Shown: positions 8,707-17,343, counted from the first letter of the stretch. The stretch: 64,000 bases of DNA from Paenibacillus illinoisensis NBRC 15959 (GCF_004000925.1 NZ_BIME01000009.1:186001-250000); one strand, 5' to 3'. Program-made: numbers and translations. The notes: generated by a model not told the origin, from the sequence alone.

Positions 8707-9741
8707 CTAATCAATCAATCTAAGCACAGAATCGATATAGTGCTGCGCCCAGACTGCAAAAGGCAGATCTGCATCCCATGTGACCCGATTGGTTGCTTTG
8801 GCTTCTCCCCATACGAGAATACGCTGATACAGCAGATGAATCCCTAAGCGAACGGCAAAGTGTTTGCATCGCTCTTCGTCATCAGCGCAGACAAATTCCC
8901 GGTAAGTGTACAGAAAGCGCTTGGCAAGCTCGGGCTGATTTTTATGTATATACATGGCTGTCATTTTGGTCAGATCTGCCGTACCGTCCCCGAAATAGGA
9001 GGTGGTAAAATCAAACAGGCCACTAATGCGCCAGTCGGAAGCATGGTCGCCAATCTTCTGGATGACAAAGTTCTCCACCTTGAAATCGCCCATGACAAAT
9101 CCCGGAACGGACATGGCCTCAAATGCAGCCTCTGCAAGCCTAAGCTGTTCGTCCACCCAAGCTATATCTGCATCCGTAATGACAGAGTACTTCTGCGCAT
9201 CCAGCAGCCAGTGACGGATGGTTCCATACAGCCAGTCGAGATAAGTCCCCGCAAAGGGAACGATTCGTTCGGCTATGGGGTCATACTCGCCTGCATCCGG
9301 TACTTTCCATCGATGCAGTTCGATCAGGCTATGTGCGAGCATGGAGGCAATCTCTTCTTGCTCATCCTGTCCGAGTGCGGCCTGGAGTGAAGAATCATAC
9401 AGGTGTTTTCCCGGTAAACGAGGCATGATCGCGTAACTCCAGCCCAGTAAGTCCGTGTTTTTTTGCAGCAGGTAGGGGACGGGCACAGGAATGGCCGTGT
9501 GCTCAGCTAACTGCTGGGCGAAAAACTGTTCTTCTTGCAGCTGTCCAACATACAACGGGTTGCCTTTCAAAATATACTCCCCTTGAGAGGTACGGACGAG
9601 CAGTGTCTGGCCCATGACTCCCTTTTCGGTTTGTTTGTATTCTTCAAGGATTCCCAGGTTGAATTCATGGAGTGCTTCTTGAAGTGAAGAGAATGCAACA
9701 TCGCCAATTTTGTGGGTAGCAAAATAAATTCGGGTTGTCAT
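8707..9741 (-). CDS. Aminoglycoside-phosphotransferase-fold kinase (APH family)
   Basis: This 344-residue protein has the APH/choline-kinase fold. The ATP lysine region is YILKGNP (~57-63), the Brenner-like catalytic loop is MGDFKVEN (217-224, catalytic Asp219) and the metal-binding motif is FDF (Asp244). The usual histidine of HGD is methionine here. The family phosphorylates small molecules (aminoglycosides, homoserine, fructosamine, spectinomycin). The substrate of this member is not evident, so a resistance role should not be assumed. It lies 17 nt downstream of the SMI1/KNR4 gene and is probably co-transcribed with it. Confidence 0.85.
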   Translation of the reverse strand: MTTRIYFATHKIGDVAFSSLQEALHEFNLGILEEYKQTEKGVMGQTLLVRTSQGEYILKGNPLYVGQLQEEQFFAQQLAEHTAIPVPVPYLLQKNTDLLGWSYAIMPRLPGKHLYDSSLQAALGQDEQEEIASMLAHSLIELHRWKVPDAGEYDPIAERIVPFAGTYLDWLYGTIRHWLLDAQKYSVITDADIAWVDEQLRLAEAAFEAMSVPGFVMGDFKVENFVIQKIGDHASDWRISGLFDFTTSYFGDGTADLTKMTAMYIHKNQPELAKRFLYTYREFVCADDEERCKHFAVRLGIHLLYQRILVWGEAKATNRVTWDADLPFAVWAQHYIDSVLRLID

Positions 9742-9758
9742 AAGGGCCTCCTGCCGGT

Positions 9759-10730
9759 TTAGTCCTCGTCCTCTTCGACCAGATCGAACGTTTCCTCATC
9801 CACCAGTCCACGAACAAATGCTTCAAAGCTCGGTGCCAGGTAAGTGATTTCATAGTCATCTTCCTGGTCTACATGTACAACGCAGGGCTCACCTTGCGGA
9901 CCGCAGAAACGATAATCCAGCATCACGACATCATGACCGGCAGATGGACAGTCGCAGATCACAATGCCCAGATCAGGGTATCCCCAGTCCTCAATCATGA
10001 AGCGACTTCCCAATTCTCCGGTAAGGGAATAGGACTTGGTATGCCCAATGCCCATGATGCTGGAAATGGCGATATGATCTTCCGCCCAGGATGTGGCTTC
10101 TTCTGTAGGGAAAACAGTACGTGCAGGAACTCCGCCGTTTTGAGTGTTCATTAATTGAATATAGGAAGCAGGCAGTTTGTAGCCCAGTTCCTGCTCGGTA
10201 GAGATGATTTGGCTTTCATCAAAAGGAGAAGAAACATAGCTGCTCTGTGCATAGTCGCTCTGCTCCCAAAACGTGGAGGGATCATAGGAGCCTGAGGCCG
10301 CTCTAAGATGGTTCTGGATCCCGCTTTGTTCCCATTCAGCCAGCTTCTCTTGATGATGCTGCCGGTCCCGCTGCATTTTTACAACTTTGGAACGGGTTGA
10401 ATTCAGGAATTCGAGTGTCGAATCATCATAGGGCTGAAGCCGGTCAGCCTGTTCAAATGCTTGCAATGCCTGATCATATAAGGCCATATGGTAATAGGCA
10501 TAACCCAGACGGAATTGCCAGAGTGGATCCCATTTGCCTTGCTCTTCAACGGACTTAAGCTGATGAATGGCTTCACGGTATTGTGCGCTATTGTTATATG
10601 CTCTCGCTAGATGACCTGTTAGGTCATAATTCCGATCGGGTACAGGGATCTGTTCAATGCGTTTGATAATGAGACCAAACAGGTCCTGTTCGTGCCAGGT
10701 ATTCAATTGATCAAGCAGTTCTCGTTCCAT
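9759..10730 (-). CDS. TPR-containing SMI1/KNR4 family protein
   Basis: The first ~125 of 323 residues look like two to three TPR units (GHLARAYNNSAQYREAIHQL, FRLGYAYYHMALYDQALQAF). Residues ~180-315 form an SMI1/KNR4 (SUKH) domain: EQELGYKLPASYIQLMNTQNGG, then MIEDWGYPDLGIVICDCPSAGHDVVMLDY. SUKH proteins are often immunity proteins against contact-dependent toxins but also occur as housekeeping adaptors. No toxin gene is adjacent, so immunity is not supported. It is the first gene of a probable two-gene unit with the downstream APH-like kinase. Confidence 0.85.
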   Translation of the reverse strand: MERELLDQLNTWHEQDLFGLIIKRIEQIPVPDRNYDLTGHLARAYNNSAQYREAIHQLKSVEEQGKWDPLWQFRLGYAYYHMALYDQALQAFEQADRLQPYDDSTLEFLNSTRSKVVKMQRDRQHHQEKLAEWEQSGIQNHLRAASGSYDPSTFWEQSDYAQSSYVSSPFDESQIISTEQELGYKLPASYIQLMNTQNGGVPARTVFPTEEATSWAEDHIAISSIMGIGHTKSYSLTGELGSRFMIEDWGYPDLGIVICDCPSAGHDVVMLDYRFCGPQGEPCVVHVDQEDDYEITYLAPSFEAFVRGLVDEETFDLVEEDED

Positions 10731-10820
10731 CCTTTAGCCTCATTTCAAATAGGAGATTCAAACCTTCTCCATTATATCCCAGAATTTTCATCCATGGGGA
10801 GAAGGGTACAAATCGTAACA

Positions 10821-10847
10821 AAAACACTCCCATAGAGGGAGTGTTTT
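10821..10847 (-). terminator. Terminator after nrdB
   Basis: Hairpin AAAACACTCCC/GGGAGTGTTTT lies 38 nt past the nrdB stop, with a T-run on the minus strand. Confidence 0.8.
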
Positions 10848-10884
10848 ATGGATATATTGTGTCTTCTGTATGTTATATCTGAAC

Positions 10885-11916
10885 TTACAAATCGTCGAAT
10901 CCGTTGTCGTCGCCGACTTTACCATAGTTACGGGATTTCGCCTCGAAGAAGTCTGTTTTTGTGGCATTGAGTGCTTCATCAGAGAACGGCTTGATCCAAG
11001 GCATGCAGTTTACATCCACGCCTTCGTAAGCTTTATCCATGCCCATGAGACGCAGACGTTTGTTGGCGATATATTTGATGTAATCTTCCAACTCGTTCAG
11101 GTCAATTCCACGAACATTGCTGAGCGTGTAGTGTGCCCAGTTGGTTTCCAGCTCGACAGCACGGTTGATTGTTTTATAGACATAGTCCATGTTCTCAGGC
11201 GTGTTCAGTTCAGGGAAATCAACAAGCAGCTGCTTGAACACTTCAGCGAAGAAGTAGCAGTGCTGATTCTCATCACGCTGAATGTAAGAGATCATCTGGC
11301 TGGTTGCCATCATCTTCTGGTCACGAGCCAGGTTGTAGAAGAAGGCGAAAGTACTGTAGAAGAAAATACCTTCAAGTACTAAGTCAGCTACCATGGCTTG
11401 GAAGAATGTCTGTGGAGACGGCTCGTCTCGGAAGCTCTGATAGATATCGGCGATAAACCGGTTGCGGTCGAGCAGTACAGGATCATGTTTCCAATATTCA
11501 AAAATCTCTTTTTGCTCCCGATCAGACACGATGGAGGACAGCACGTAAGAATACGATTGGTTGTGAACGACTTCCTGTTGTCCGATAATGGCCGAGATCG
11601 CTTCGAGCGAAGAATCAGTGAAGTAGCGTTTAACGTCACCTACAAACATCGTTTGCATGGAATCGAGAACAGCCAGCAGGGAAATGTTGATTTTGAATGT
11701 ACGCTGTTCTTCCGGATCCAGTTGGGCGAATTGGGATGCATCCTTGGACATTGGAATTTCGTCAGCGATCCAGTGGTTGAGCAGCAGCACTTTGTACAGC
11801 TTGTACATATGAGGCATACGAATGTCGTTCCAGTTCAGAATCCCGGAGCATTCACCTTCAATAATTCGCGTGGATTGGTTAGGTGCTTCTGTATTGAAAA
11901 TTTTCTGTACTTGCAT
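10885..11916 (-). CDS. nrdB: Class I ribonucleotide reductase, beta (radical) subunit
   Basis: NrdB carries the di-metal centre and tyrosyl radical that NrdA needs to reduce ribonucleotides. Metal ligands read as Asp85, Glu115, His118, Glu182, Glu216 and His219 (EVVH, LEG, RDENQH). The radical tyrosine is present at position 122 (E115-x2-H118-x3-Y122), so this is a tyrosyl-radical class I enzyme, not the Phe-containing class Ic type. The length of 343 is normal. It follows nrdA on the same strand but is separated by 371 nt holding a terminator-like hairpin and a structured repeat, so it may have its own promoter or depend on read-through. Confidence 0.95.
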   Translation of the reverse strand: MQVQKIFNTEAPNQSTRIIEGECSGILNWNDIRMPHMYKLYKVLLLNHWIADEIPMSKDASQFAQLDPEEQRTFKINISLLAVLDSMQTMFVGDVKRYFTDSSLEAISAIIGQQEVVHNQSYSYVLSSIVSDREQKEIFEYWKHDPVLLDRNRFIADIYQSFRDEPSPQTFFQAMVADLVLEGIFFYSTFAFFYNLARDQKMMATSQMISYIQRDENQHCYFFAEVFKQLLVDFPELNTPENMDYVYKTINRAVELETNWAHYTLSNVRGIDLNELEDYIKYIANKRLRLMGMDKAYEGVDVNCMPWIKPFSDEALNATKTDFFEAKSRNYGKVGDDNGFDDL

Positions 11917-11960
11917 AATCCGTTCACTCCTTGAATGAATTTACACTGTATAACTACAAT

Positions 11961-12109
11961 GACAGAACAACCTTCCGATCGCTGTTATCCCCTGATTTTC
12001 TGATTCCCTCTTTCAAAGGGTAAAATCCCGCGATAGCGTATGCTTCCGAAGTAGCTTTCTTTCAGAAAGCTTTTAGGCGAGCGCTTCGCTTCTCCAGCTT
12101 TGTTCTGTC
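11961..12109. repeat. Dispersed structured repeat, copy A (nrdA-nrdB gap)
   Basis: This 149-bp element is bounded by perfect inverted arms GACAGAACAA (11961-11970) and TTGTTCTGTC (12100-12109). Inside are block 1 CGATCGCTGTT (11976-11986) and block 2 AGGCGAGCG-CTTCGCTTCTCCA (12075-12096). Between them lie hairpins GATTTT/AAAATC with CCCT/AGGG (~11994-12026) and AGCTTTCT/AGAAAGCT (~12053-12070). Blocks 1 and 2 recur in the same order and orientation at 35071-35153. Confidence 0.7.
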
Positions 12110-12207
12110 CTCTTCGTTATGGTGTAATATTTAGTTCATTTATACATCAGGGTTCTATATGTGGCATCTATATCAACATCGCTGGGATGCTGTGATCGTA
12201 ATTTGGG

Positions 12208-12259
12208 CAAAAAAGTACCAGGGCAGCGCCATTTTGCAATCAAAACAGGATGCCCTGGT
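12208..12259 (-). terminator. Terminator-like hairpin directly after nrdA
   Basis: On the minus strand ACCAGGGCA pairs with TGCCCTGGT and is followed by ACTTTTTT. It lies about 29 nt past the nrdA stop. It would reduce read-through into nrdB. Confidence 0.7.
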
Positions 12260-12287
12260 GGTCATCGTGAATCTAATAATCTATCGA

Positions 12288-14621
12288 TCAGCTTGCGCAG
12301 GAGTCACATTCTTCAATCGTCAATGCACGGCTGCGAACATAATAGGTCGATTTCAGACCCGCTCTCCAGGCATGCAGGTGCAGTTCAAGGAACTCCGTTG
12401 CTTTGATATCAGGGCGGACATACAGGTTGAAGCTTTGTCCCTGATCGACGTGACGTTGACGGGCAGAAGCCATGTTGATGGAAGCATGCTGATCCACCAG
12501 GAAGGCCGTTTTATAGTACCAGATGGTTTTGTCGGACAGGTCTGGTGCCGGGTTGGCAATCTTGTACGTTGTTTTCTCTTCATAGGACAACAGCTCATAG
12601 AGCGGGTCGATACTGGCAGTAGATCCGGCAATGATGGATGTTGAACCATTAGGTGCGATCGCGAACAACCATGCGTTACGTACACCGTTTTGCTGAACTT
12701 CAGCCTGCAGCTCTTTCCATTGTTCGGTCGTTACGAATTCGCCTACGCGCTCACCCGTTGTGTAATCACGCTGCTCGAAGTATTTGCCGCTCTCCCAGTC
12801 GGAACCTTTGAATTTCGGATAGTGTCCTTTTTCCTTGGACAGTTCCATGCTGGCTTTGACGAGCAGGTAGTTGATTTTTTCGTACAGGTTATCGTTGTAG
12901 GTTACAGCCTCATCGGATTCCCAACGGATGCCCTCAAGAGCAAGCAGGTGGTGAAGTCCGAATGTACCCAAACCTACGGCACGGTATTGGCTGTTAGTAT
13001 ATTGGGCTTGCAGTACTTCAATGTTGTTAATGTCAATGACGTTATCCAGCATGCGAACCTGAATCGGTACCAGACGCTCCAGTACGTTATGAGGCACGGC
13101 ACGTGCCAAGTGAATGGAGTTCAGGTTGCAGACCACGAAGTCGCCAGGCACTTTGGAAATCACGATGCGTGTCTGACCATCCTTGGTTACAAGCTCTTCT
13201 TTTTCTACTACCGTTGCAGACTGGTTCTGCATGATTTCGGTACAGAGGTTGGAAGAGTATACCATGCCATGGGCACTGTTCGGGTTGGAACGGTTAACCG
13301 TATCGCGATAGAACATATAAGGTGTACCTGTTTCAAGCTGTGACTTCATCACGCGTTTCATAATATCGATGGCTTGTACCGTAATACGGGACAACAGCGG
13401 GTGGTTTACCGCTTCTTCATACTTTTCGCGGAATGTGCCTTCGCCGAAGGACTCGTCATAGAAATCTTCTAAGCCGAGTGCGCGGCCGTTTTCGTCTTTC
13501 CAGCCCATGATCTTTTTCGTTTCATGTGGGCAGAACAGGCTCCACTCACCGCGGCTGGCTACACGTTCCATGAACAGGTCAGGCAGACATACGCCATGGA
13601 ATACGTCATGTGCACGCATCCGCTCGTCACCGTTGTTCAGCTTCAGATCCAGGAACGCCAGAATGTCTTTATGGAAGACGTCCAGGTAAACGGCAATTGC
13701 ACCTTTGCGTGTTCCCAGCTGATCTACGCTAACTGCTGTATTATTCAATTGGCGAATCCAAGGGATTACGCCAGAGCTTGTGTTTTTGTGACCACGGATG
13801 TCCGAACCACGGGCTCTGACTTTACCGAGGTACACACCGATACCGCCGCCCATTTTGCTAAGTCTAGCTACATCCGTATTGGAATCGAAGATGCCTTCAA
13901 GGGAGTCGTCGACTGTATCGATGAAGCAGCTGGAGAGTTGTCCGGCCACTTTTTTACCTGCATTGGACATGGTCGGCGTGGCAGCCGTCATATACATGTT
14001 GCTCATCGCCCAATAAGCTTCCTTAACCAGATGCATGCGGTTCTCTGCAGGCTCCTGGTGCATCAGGTACATGGCGATAACCATGTAGCGCTCTTGAGGC
14101 AGCTCCATTACTTTGCCGTCAAAGTCGTGTGCGAGATAGCGTTCTGCCAGTGTGAGCAAGCCAATGTAGTCAAAGAGCAAATCGTTGCGGTAATCAATGC
14201 ATTCCGCCAATTCGTCAATTTGTTCTTTGGTGTAGCATTCCAATAGTTCTTCACGGTAGATGCCTTTTTTTACAAGGTCTACAAGGAGAGGATGGAATGC
14301 ACCGTAGGGCTCGTCCGGATAAGATTTATATCTACGGTTGGTAGCCGCTTTTTTGTAAAGGGAAGTAAGCAGCGAGCGTGCCGCAGCGAATTTCCAGTTC
14401 GGCTCCTCTTTGGTTACCAGTTCCAGTGCGCTCATCATAAAAGCGTTACTGATCTCGTCTCCGGTTACTTCGTCACGACGAAGTTTGCTGTTAACCCCGC
14501 GTACCAAACGTTCCTTGTCCAGCATGTCCAGTCCTTCCAGGATACGGTCGGCATATACCGAGATACGCATATCGTCAAAGGCAAGCTGGCGGTTGTTCGG
14601 CTTGATCACAACTTGTGGCAT
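12288..14621 (-). CDS. nrdA: Class I ribonucleotide reductase, alpha (catalytic) subunit
   Basis: NrdA reduces ribonucleoside diphosphates to deoxyribonucleotides with NrdB. The start at 14621 (MPQVVIKP, 777 residues) is chosen because GAGGAA lies just upstream; the frame stays open for 49 more codons without family similarity. Visible catalytic elements are the first redox cysteine in QLSSCFID, the active-site NLCTE motif (Asn, Cys, Glu) and a C-terminal redox pair (ECDSC). GTFGLHHLLALEG is also typical. It is preceded by a long leader with regulatory structure (14780-15060), NrdR-like boxes and a strong sigma-A promoter at 15170-15198. Confidence 0.95.
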   Translation of the reverse strand: MPQVVIKPNNRQLAFDDMRISVYADRILEGLDMLDKERLVRGVNSKLRRDEVTGDEISNAFMMSALELVTKEEPNWKFAAARSLLTSLYKKAATNRRYKSYPDEPYGAFHPLLVDLVKKGIYREELLECYTKEQIDELAECIDYRNDLLFDYIGLLTLAERYLAHDFDGKVMELPQERYMVIAMYLMHQEPAENRMHLVKEAYWAMSNMYMTAATPTMSNAGKKVAGQLSSCFIDTVDDSLEGIFDSNTDVARLSKMGGGIGVYLGKVRARGSDIRGHKNTSSGVIPWIRQLNNTAVSVDQLGTRKGAIAVYLDVFHKDILAFLDLKLNNGDERMRAHDVFHGVCLPDLFMERVASRGEWSLFCPHETKKIMGWKDENGRALGLEDFYDESFGEGTFREKYEEAVNHPLLSRITVQAIDIMKRVMKSQLETGTPYMFYRDTVNRSNPNSAHGMVYSSNLCTEIMQNQSATVVEKEELVTKDGQTRIVISKVPGDFVVCNLNSIHLARAVPHNVLERLVPIQVRMLDNVIDINNIEVLQAQYTNSQYRAVGLGTFGLHHLLALEGIRWESDEAVTYNDNLYEKINYLLVKASMELSKEKGHYPKFKGSDWESGKYFEQRDYTTGERVGEFVTTEQWKELQAEVQQNGVRNAWLFAIAPNGSTSIIAGSTASIDPLYELLSYEEKTTYKIANPAPDLSDKTIWYYKTAFLVDQHASINMASARQRHVDQGQSFNLYVRPDIKATEFLELHLHAWRAGLKSTYYVRSRALTIEECDSCAS

Positions 14622-14795
14622 GAATATTCCTCGCTTTCGCATGATTAAGAGATAAATTGGAGAAATTCTTATATAAAGAATTGAGTGTCTTCTTACGGTG
14701 AGAAAAAATAGATACATCAGGGTGGACTGCGGTGGTGACAGTTTGCGCATGCAAAGACCCCGTAACATAGGAGCAGCTTCAGAACATGATCATAT

Positions 14796-15060
14796 AAAAA
14801 GCACTCCCCGCCTGACGGCCTGAAAATGCCCATGAATGCACTGGCTTCCTGACAGTCGCAAATGGTATGTCGACCGCAAGGTGCTATTATGTAAGGTTAT
14901 GTCCATATCTAGTTGCGACTGTCATAGAGGCAACCGGGTGCAGTCCAAACAGCCCCGTTAACCTCGGCGTCAGTTCTGTTTCGAGAAATCGATTTTCACC
15001 TACAGGGACGTGCCTTTGAAGGTGATTCCATCCTGTTTTTCGCGAGATTGCAGAAGATGA
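14796..15060 (-). ncRNA. Candidate structured cis-regulatory leader of nrdA
   Basis: The nrdA transcript would carry about 540 nt of leader. Within it, on the minus strand, are helix CACCU/AGGUG (~15028-14996), a stem-loop GAGG..CGGG/CCCG..CCUC (~14964-14928), a perfect 11-bp stem GACAGUCGCAA/UUGCGACUGUC (14923-14850), and finally a terminator-like hairpin with a U5 tail (~14833-14796; GCAUUUUC / GGGAGUGC then UUUUU). An upstream GCAUUC could pair with the same GAGUGC strand. A GUCAGGA-AGCC stretch next to the long stem resembles the B12 box of cobalamin riboswitches, but the rest of that consensus is not recognised. Confidence 0.5.
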
Positions 15061-15117
15061 CTTTCAGAAGTGGGGAAACGCTTTGTCACTACATTTTGTT
15101 GCTGTTATCCTACTCTA

Positions 15118-15166
15118 ACCCAACATCTTGTGTTTGTAAACAGGTTCAGCACACTAAAACGTAATT
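15118..15166 (-). promoter_or_regulatory. Two NrdR-like boxes near the nrdA transcription start
   Basis: Box 1 (15118-15133, minus-strand ACACAAGATGTTGGGT) matches about 13 of 16 positions of the NrdR consensus palindrome. Box 2 (15151-15166) keeps a perfect TAGTGT half. The 17-nt spacing is close to the usual 15-16. NrdR is the (d)ATP-sensing repressor of ribonucleotide reductase genes. The nrdR gene is not in this window. Confidence 0.45.
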
Positions 15167-15169
15167 CCG

Positions 15170-15198
15170 AGTATACCATTTTCGGCATGAATCCGCAA
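15170..15198 (-). promoter_or_regulatory. Sigma-A promoter of nrdA
   Basis: On the minus strand TTGCGG (-35, 15198-15193) and TATACT (-10, 15175-15170) are separated by exactly 17 nt. The predicted start is near 15163, placing the NrdR-like boxes at and just after it. Confidence 0.6.
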
Positions 15199-15374
15199 AG
15201 GAAAAGGACTGGAAGATTTGAAGATTATTCAAAAAAAAATTTTGTCCAAATGGAATGACGTCTTCACGTCAGTTTGAATTGTGATGCCTTCAACTGTTAA
15301 AATAAAAATAGTCAAAATTGCGCTAAATATAGCGACAACGGTAATCTACGAAGCTAAAAGGGAGGCGGGGCAGG

Positions 15375-15701
15375 ATGGCAATAGCAGAAGTGACCGTAAT
15401 TCCAATTGGAACAGGAACGACCAGTCTAAGCAGTTATGTGGCCGATATGCAGGCCGTATTGGAAAACCAGCGTGGCATTACATATCAGCTGACTTCAATG
15501 AGCACTATTATCGAAGGACCGCTGAACGAGGTCTTCACAGCCATAGCGGCTCTGCATGAAGCTCCGTTTCTATCGGGGGCCCAACGGGTCTCTACATCCG
15601 TCAAGATTGACGATCGGCGGGATAAACCGGATGCCTCCAGCATACAGAAGCTGCAATCTGTTCAGGACAAGCTGGCATCCCGTGAGGTACGTCCGAATTA
15701 G
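15375..15701 (+). CDS. MTH1187/UPF0045 family thiamine-binding protein
   Basis: This 108-residue protein shows the ferredoxin-like fold pattern of the MTH1187 (YqgV, UPF0045) family: EVTVIPIGTGTTSLSSYVADMQ, then QLTSMSTIIEGPLNEVFTAI and VSTSVKIDDRRDKP. Members bind thiamine or related pyrimidines; the cellular role is not firmly known. GGGAGGCGGGGCAGG before the ATG acts as the ribosome site. It faces the lipoprotein gene and shares a bidirectional terminator with it. Confidence 0.85.
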   Translation: MAIAEVTVIPIGTGTTSLSSYVADMQAVLENQRGITYQLTSMSTIIEGPLNEVFTAIAALHEAPFLSGAQRVSTSVKIDDRRDKPDASSIQKLQSVQDKLASREVRPN

Positions 15702-15743
15702 GGGTTAGGATGGGATTAGAGTGACTTGATACTTTTTGAACGG

Positions 15744-15775
15744 AAAGAACTCAACCTTCTAGGTTGAGTTCTTAT
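15744..15775. terminator. Bidirectional terminator
   Basis: AAGAACTCAACC/GGTTGAGTTCTT forms a perfect stem with an A-run before and T-rich bases after. It separates convergent genes. Confidence 0.85.
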
Positions 15776-15787
15776 TTGTGCAAGGAA

Positions 15788-16894
15788 TTATTCAGCGATT
15801 ACCAGTGAAGCTCCAATCAACGTGGAATTGGTAAAACCGCCTCCGACATTTTGGAATGAGTAGTTGGCAATAGGTGCACCGATTACGGTAGCGTAATCTC
15901 CATCAAGTAAATCTCCAGTTGTTGCTGGGTATAGTGCTGTAACATAGTTACCGTTATCATCCATAACAAGAACAATGGAAAAAGTTGATCCGAGAGAGTT
16001 ATCCTCTTCAACCTGAATGACTTGTCCGCTCACACTGACGAAATCCTCATAATAGTTAGCCACGTTTTTATTCAGATGTCTGGTTGTAACTTTGGAGTCA
16101 ACAAGACCTTTTGCCTTTTTGCGAAGATCCGCTGTACTTGCAGGGAACAAGTCGCTATTGCCGGCAATGAAATCGTAAGAAGCCTGATCTAATACAGCTG
16201 TGTTATCTGTGATAAAAGGTGTTAGATCATTGAAGAAATTTGCAGCTGTGCTTTCAGCAACCGTGCTCCCAGCAGTCTGTTCCAAAGGAGCAGAGATACT
16301 TAGGGAATTAATGATTTCGTTAACGGTATCCTGATTATAAGAATCTTTGGAAGAGGTTATCGTCATGGTGTAGAGTTCACTATTAGTCGGGATCATGTAC
16401 TGGACGAGAACTATATCGGTGCCGGAAGTGTGTGTATAGTTCCCTTCCAAAACACCTGCGTTATATTCCTTGTAGGGCTTATTGGTATAACTAACCTTCT
16501 TATAATTGGAAATGCCAATGGATTCACCATTTTGTGTGTAATAGTCTACAACATTATTGGCGAACTCTTCAGGGTTAATTGAACCCGATGGGCTGGATTC
16601 GATGGTGAAATTAATGTTATCTGCAAATTGTGATGATGTTGACTGGTCTGAAAATGCTGCTTTGACTGCTGCATTCATTTGACTTGTATCTACGCTTTTC
16701 CAGTGATCTGGATAAGAAAATGAGAAGCTTTCCCCACTGTATGTAGTGTATTTGGTAGTCTTAGCCTCGGCTGAGACAGTTTCCGTTGCACTTGTTGTTT
16801 CTGTAGTTGGTGTGTCTGCTGTTTTGGTTGTTTCTGAATTACCGCAAGCACTAAGCAATGCAGTTAATGCCAGAATCGTAATAAGTTTTTTCAT
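15788..16894 (-). CDS. Secreted lipoprotein with OB-fold-like C-terminal domain
   Basis: This 368-residue protein begins with a lipoprotein signal peptide ending in lipobox LSAC (Cys17), then a Thr/Ser/Glu-rich linker to ~45. Residues ~50-200 resemble the PsbP/DUF1795-type domain (FSFSYPDHWKSVD, YMIPTNSELYTMTIT). Residues ~260-365 resemble a tRNA_anti-like OB fold (VSVSGQVIQVEEDN, VTALYP, DYATVIGAP). It is anchored to the outer face of the membrane; function unknown. It is downstream of the XRE gene on the same strand with a 47-nt gap and might be co-transcribed. Confidence 0.75.
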   Translation of the reverse strand: MKKLITILALTALLSACGNSETTKTADTPTTETTSATETVSAEAKTTKYTTYSGESFSFSYPDHWKSVDTSQMNAAVKAAFSDQSTSSQFADNINFTIESSPSGSINPEEFANNVVDYYTQNGESIGISNYKKVSYTNKPYKEYNAGVLEGNYTHTSGTDIVLVQYMIPTNSELYTMTITSSKDSYNQDTVNEIINSLSISAPLEQTAGSTVAESTAANFFNDLTPFITDNTAVLDQASYDFIAGNSDLFPASTADLRKKAKGLVDSKVTTRHLNKNVANYYEDFVSVSGQVIQVEEDNSLGSTFSIVLVMDDNGNYVTALYPATTGDLLDGDYATVIGAPIANYSFQNVGGGFTNSTLIGASLVIAE

Positions 16895-16941
16895 GATCTC
16901 TAATATCCCCTAATGTGCTTCTCATCGGATGAGATTTTTTC

Positions 16942-17343
16942 TTAAGTCATCGTGTGTTTACGGTGCTCCAGAGTTGAGTTCTCGTAGTTACTCATAATAA
17001 AGTTGAAAAATTGCAGGGTTTCGTTTTTAAGCTGATCAGGTGCATTAAGAAAACTCTTTAAGAAGGTCCCATGTACAGGATGATCCAGATATGAAGTGAA
17101 TTCTTGATCTAGATTCCTAATCGGGGGTGCTAATGACGACTCGGGACTTAGACCGATAAGATAATCTGCACTGGTGTCCAAAGTCTTTACTAAACGACAT
17201 AAAGCTTCAGGATCAGGTTTTCTGTGATTGGTTTCATACCGGGACAATTGGACTATGGTGAGATCCGTTTTTTCTGACAATACCTTCTGTGAATAACCCT
17301 TCATTTCTCTTAGATATTTAATGCGCTCACCCAAAGTAGGCAT
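16942..17343 (-). CDS. XRE-family helix-turn-helix regulator
   Basis: The start at 17343 gives 133 residues and has AAGGAG 5 nt upstream; the upstream hydrophobic open frame is not used. Residues ~5-60 form an HTH_3 domain (LGERIKYLREMKGYSQKVLSEKTDLTIVQ split by the turn, then LSRYETNHRKPDPEALCRLVKTL), ending in the phage-repressor-like SADYLIGL. The C-terminal ~65 residues are a helical region without a recognised ligand domain. Two matching palindromes at 17402-17424 and 17457-17473 lie upstream and are plausible autoregulatory sites. Confidence 0.85.
   Translation of the reverse strand: MPTLGERIKYLREMKGYSQKVLSEKTDLTIVQLSRYETNHRKPDPEALCRLVKTLDTSADYLIGLSPESSLAPPIRNLDQEFTSYLDHPVHGTFLKSFLNAPDQLKNETLQFFNFIMSNYENSTLEHRKHTMT

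Noticed and set aside
9759-10730. Toxin-immunity locus based on the SUKH domain
   Set aside because: No toxin or secretion gene is adjacent.
10870-14648. Plus-strand frames opposite nrdA and nrdB
   Set aside because: Shadows of highly conserved RNR genes.
14780-15060. nrdA leader as a certain cobalamin riboswitch
   Set aside because: Only a B12-box-like stretch fits; the conserved core is not found by eye, so it is kept as unclassified.
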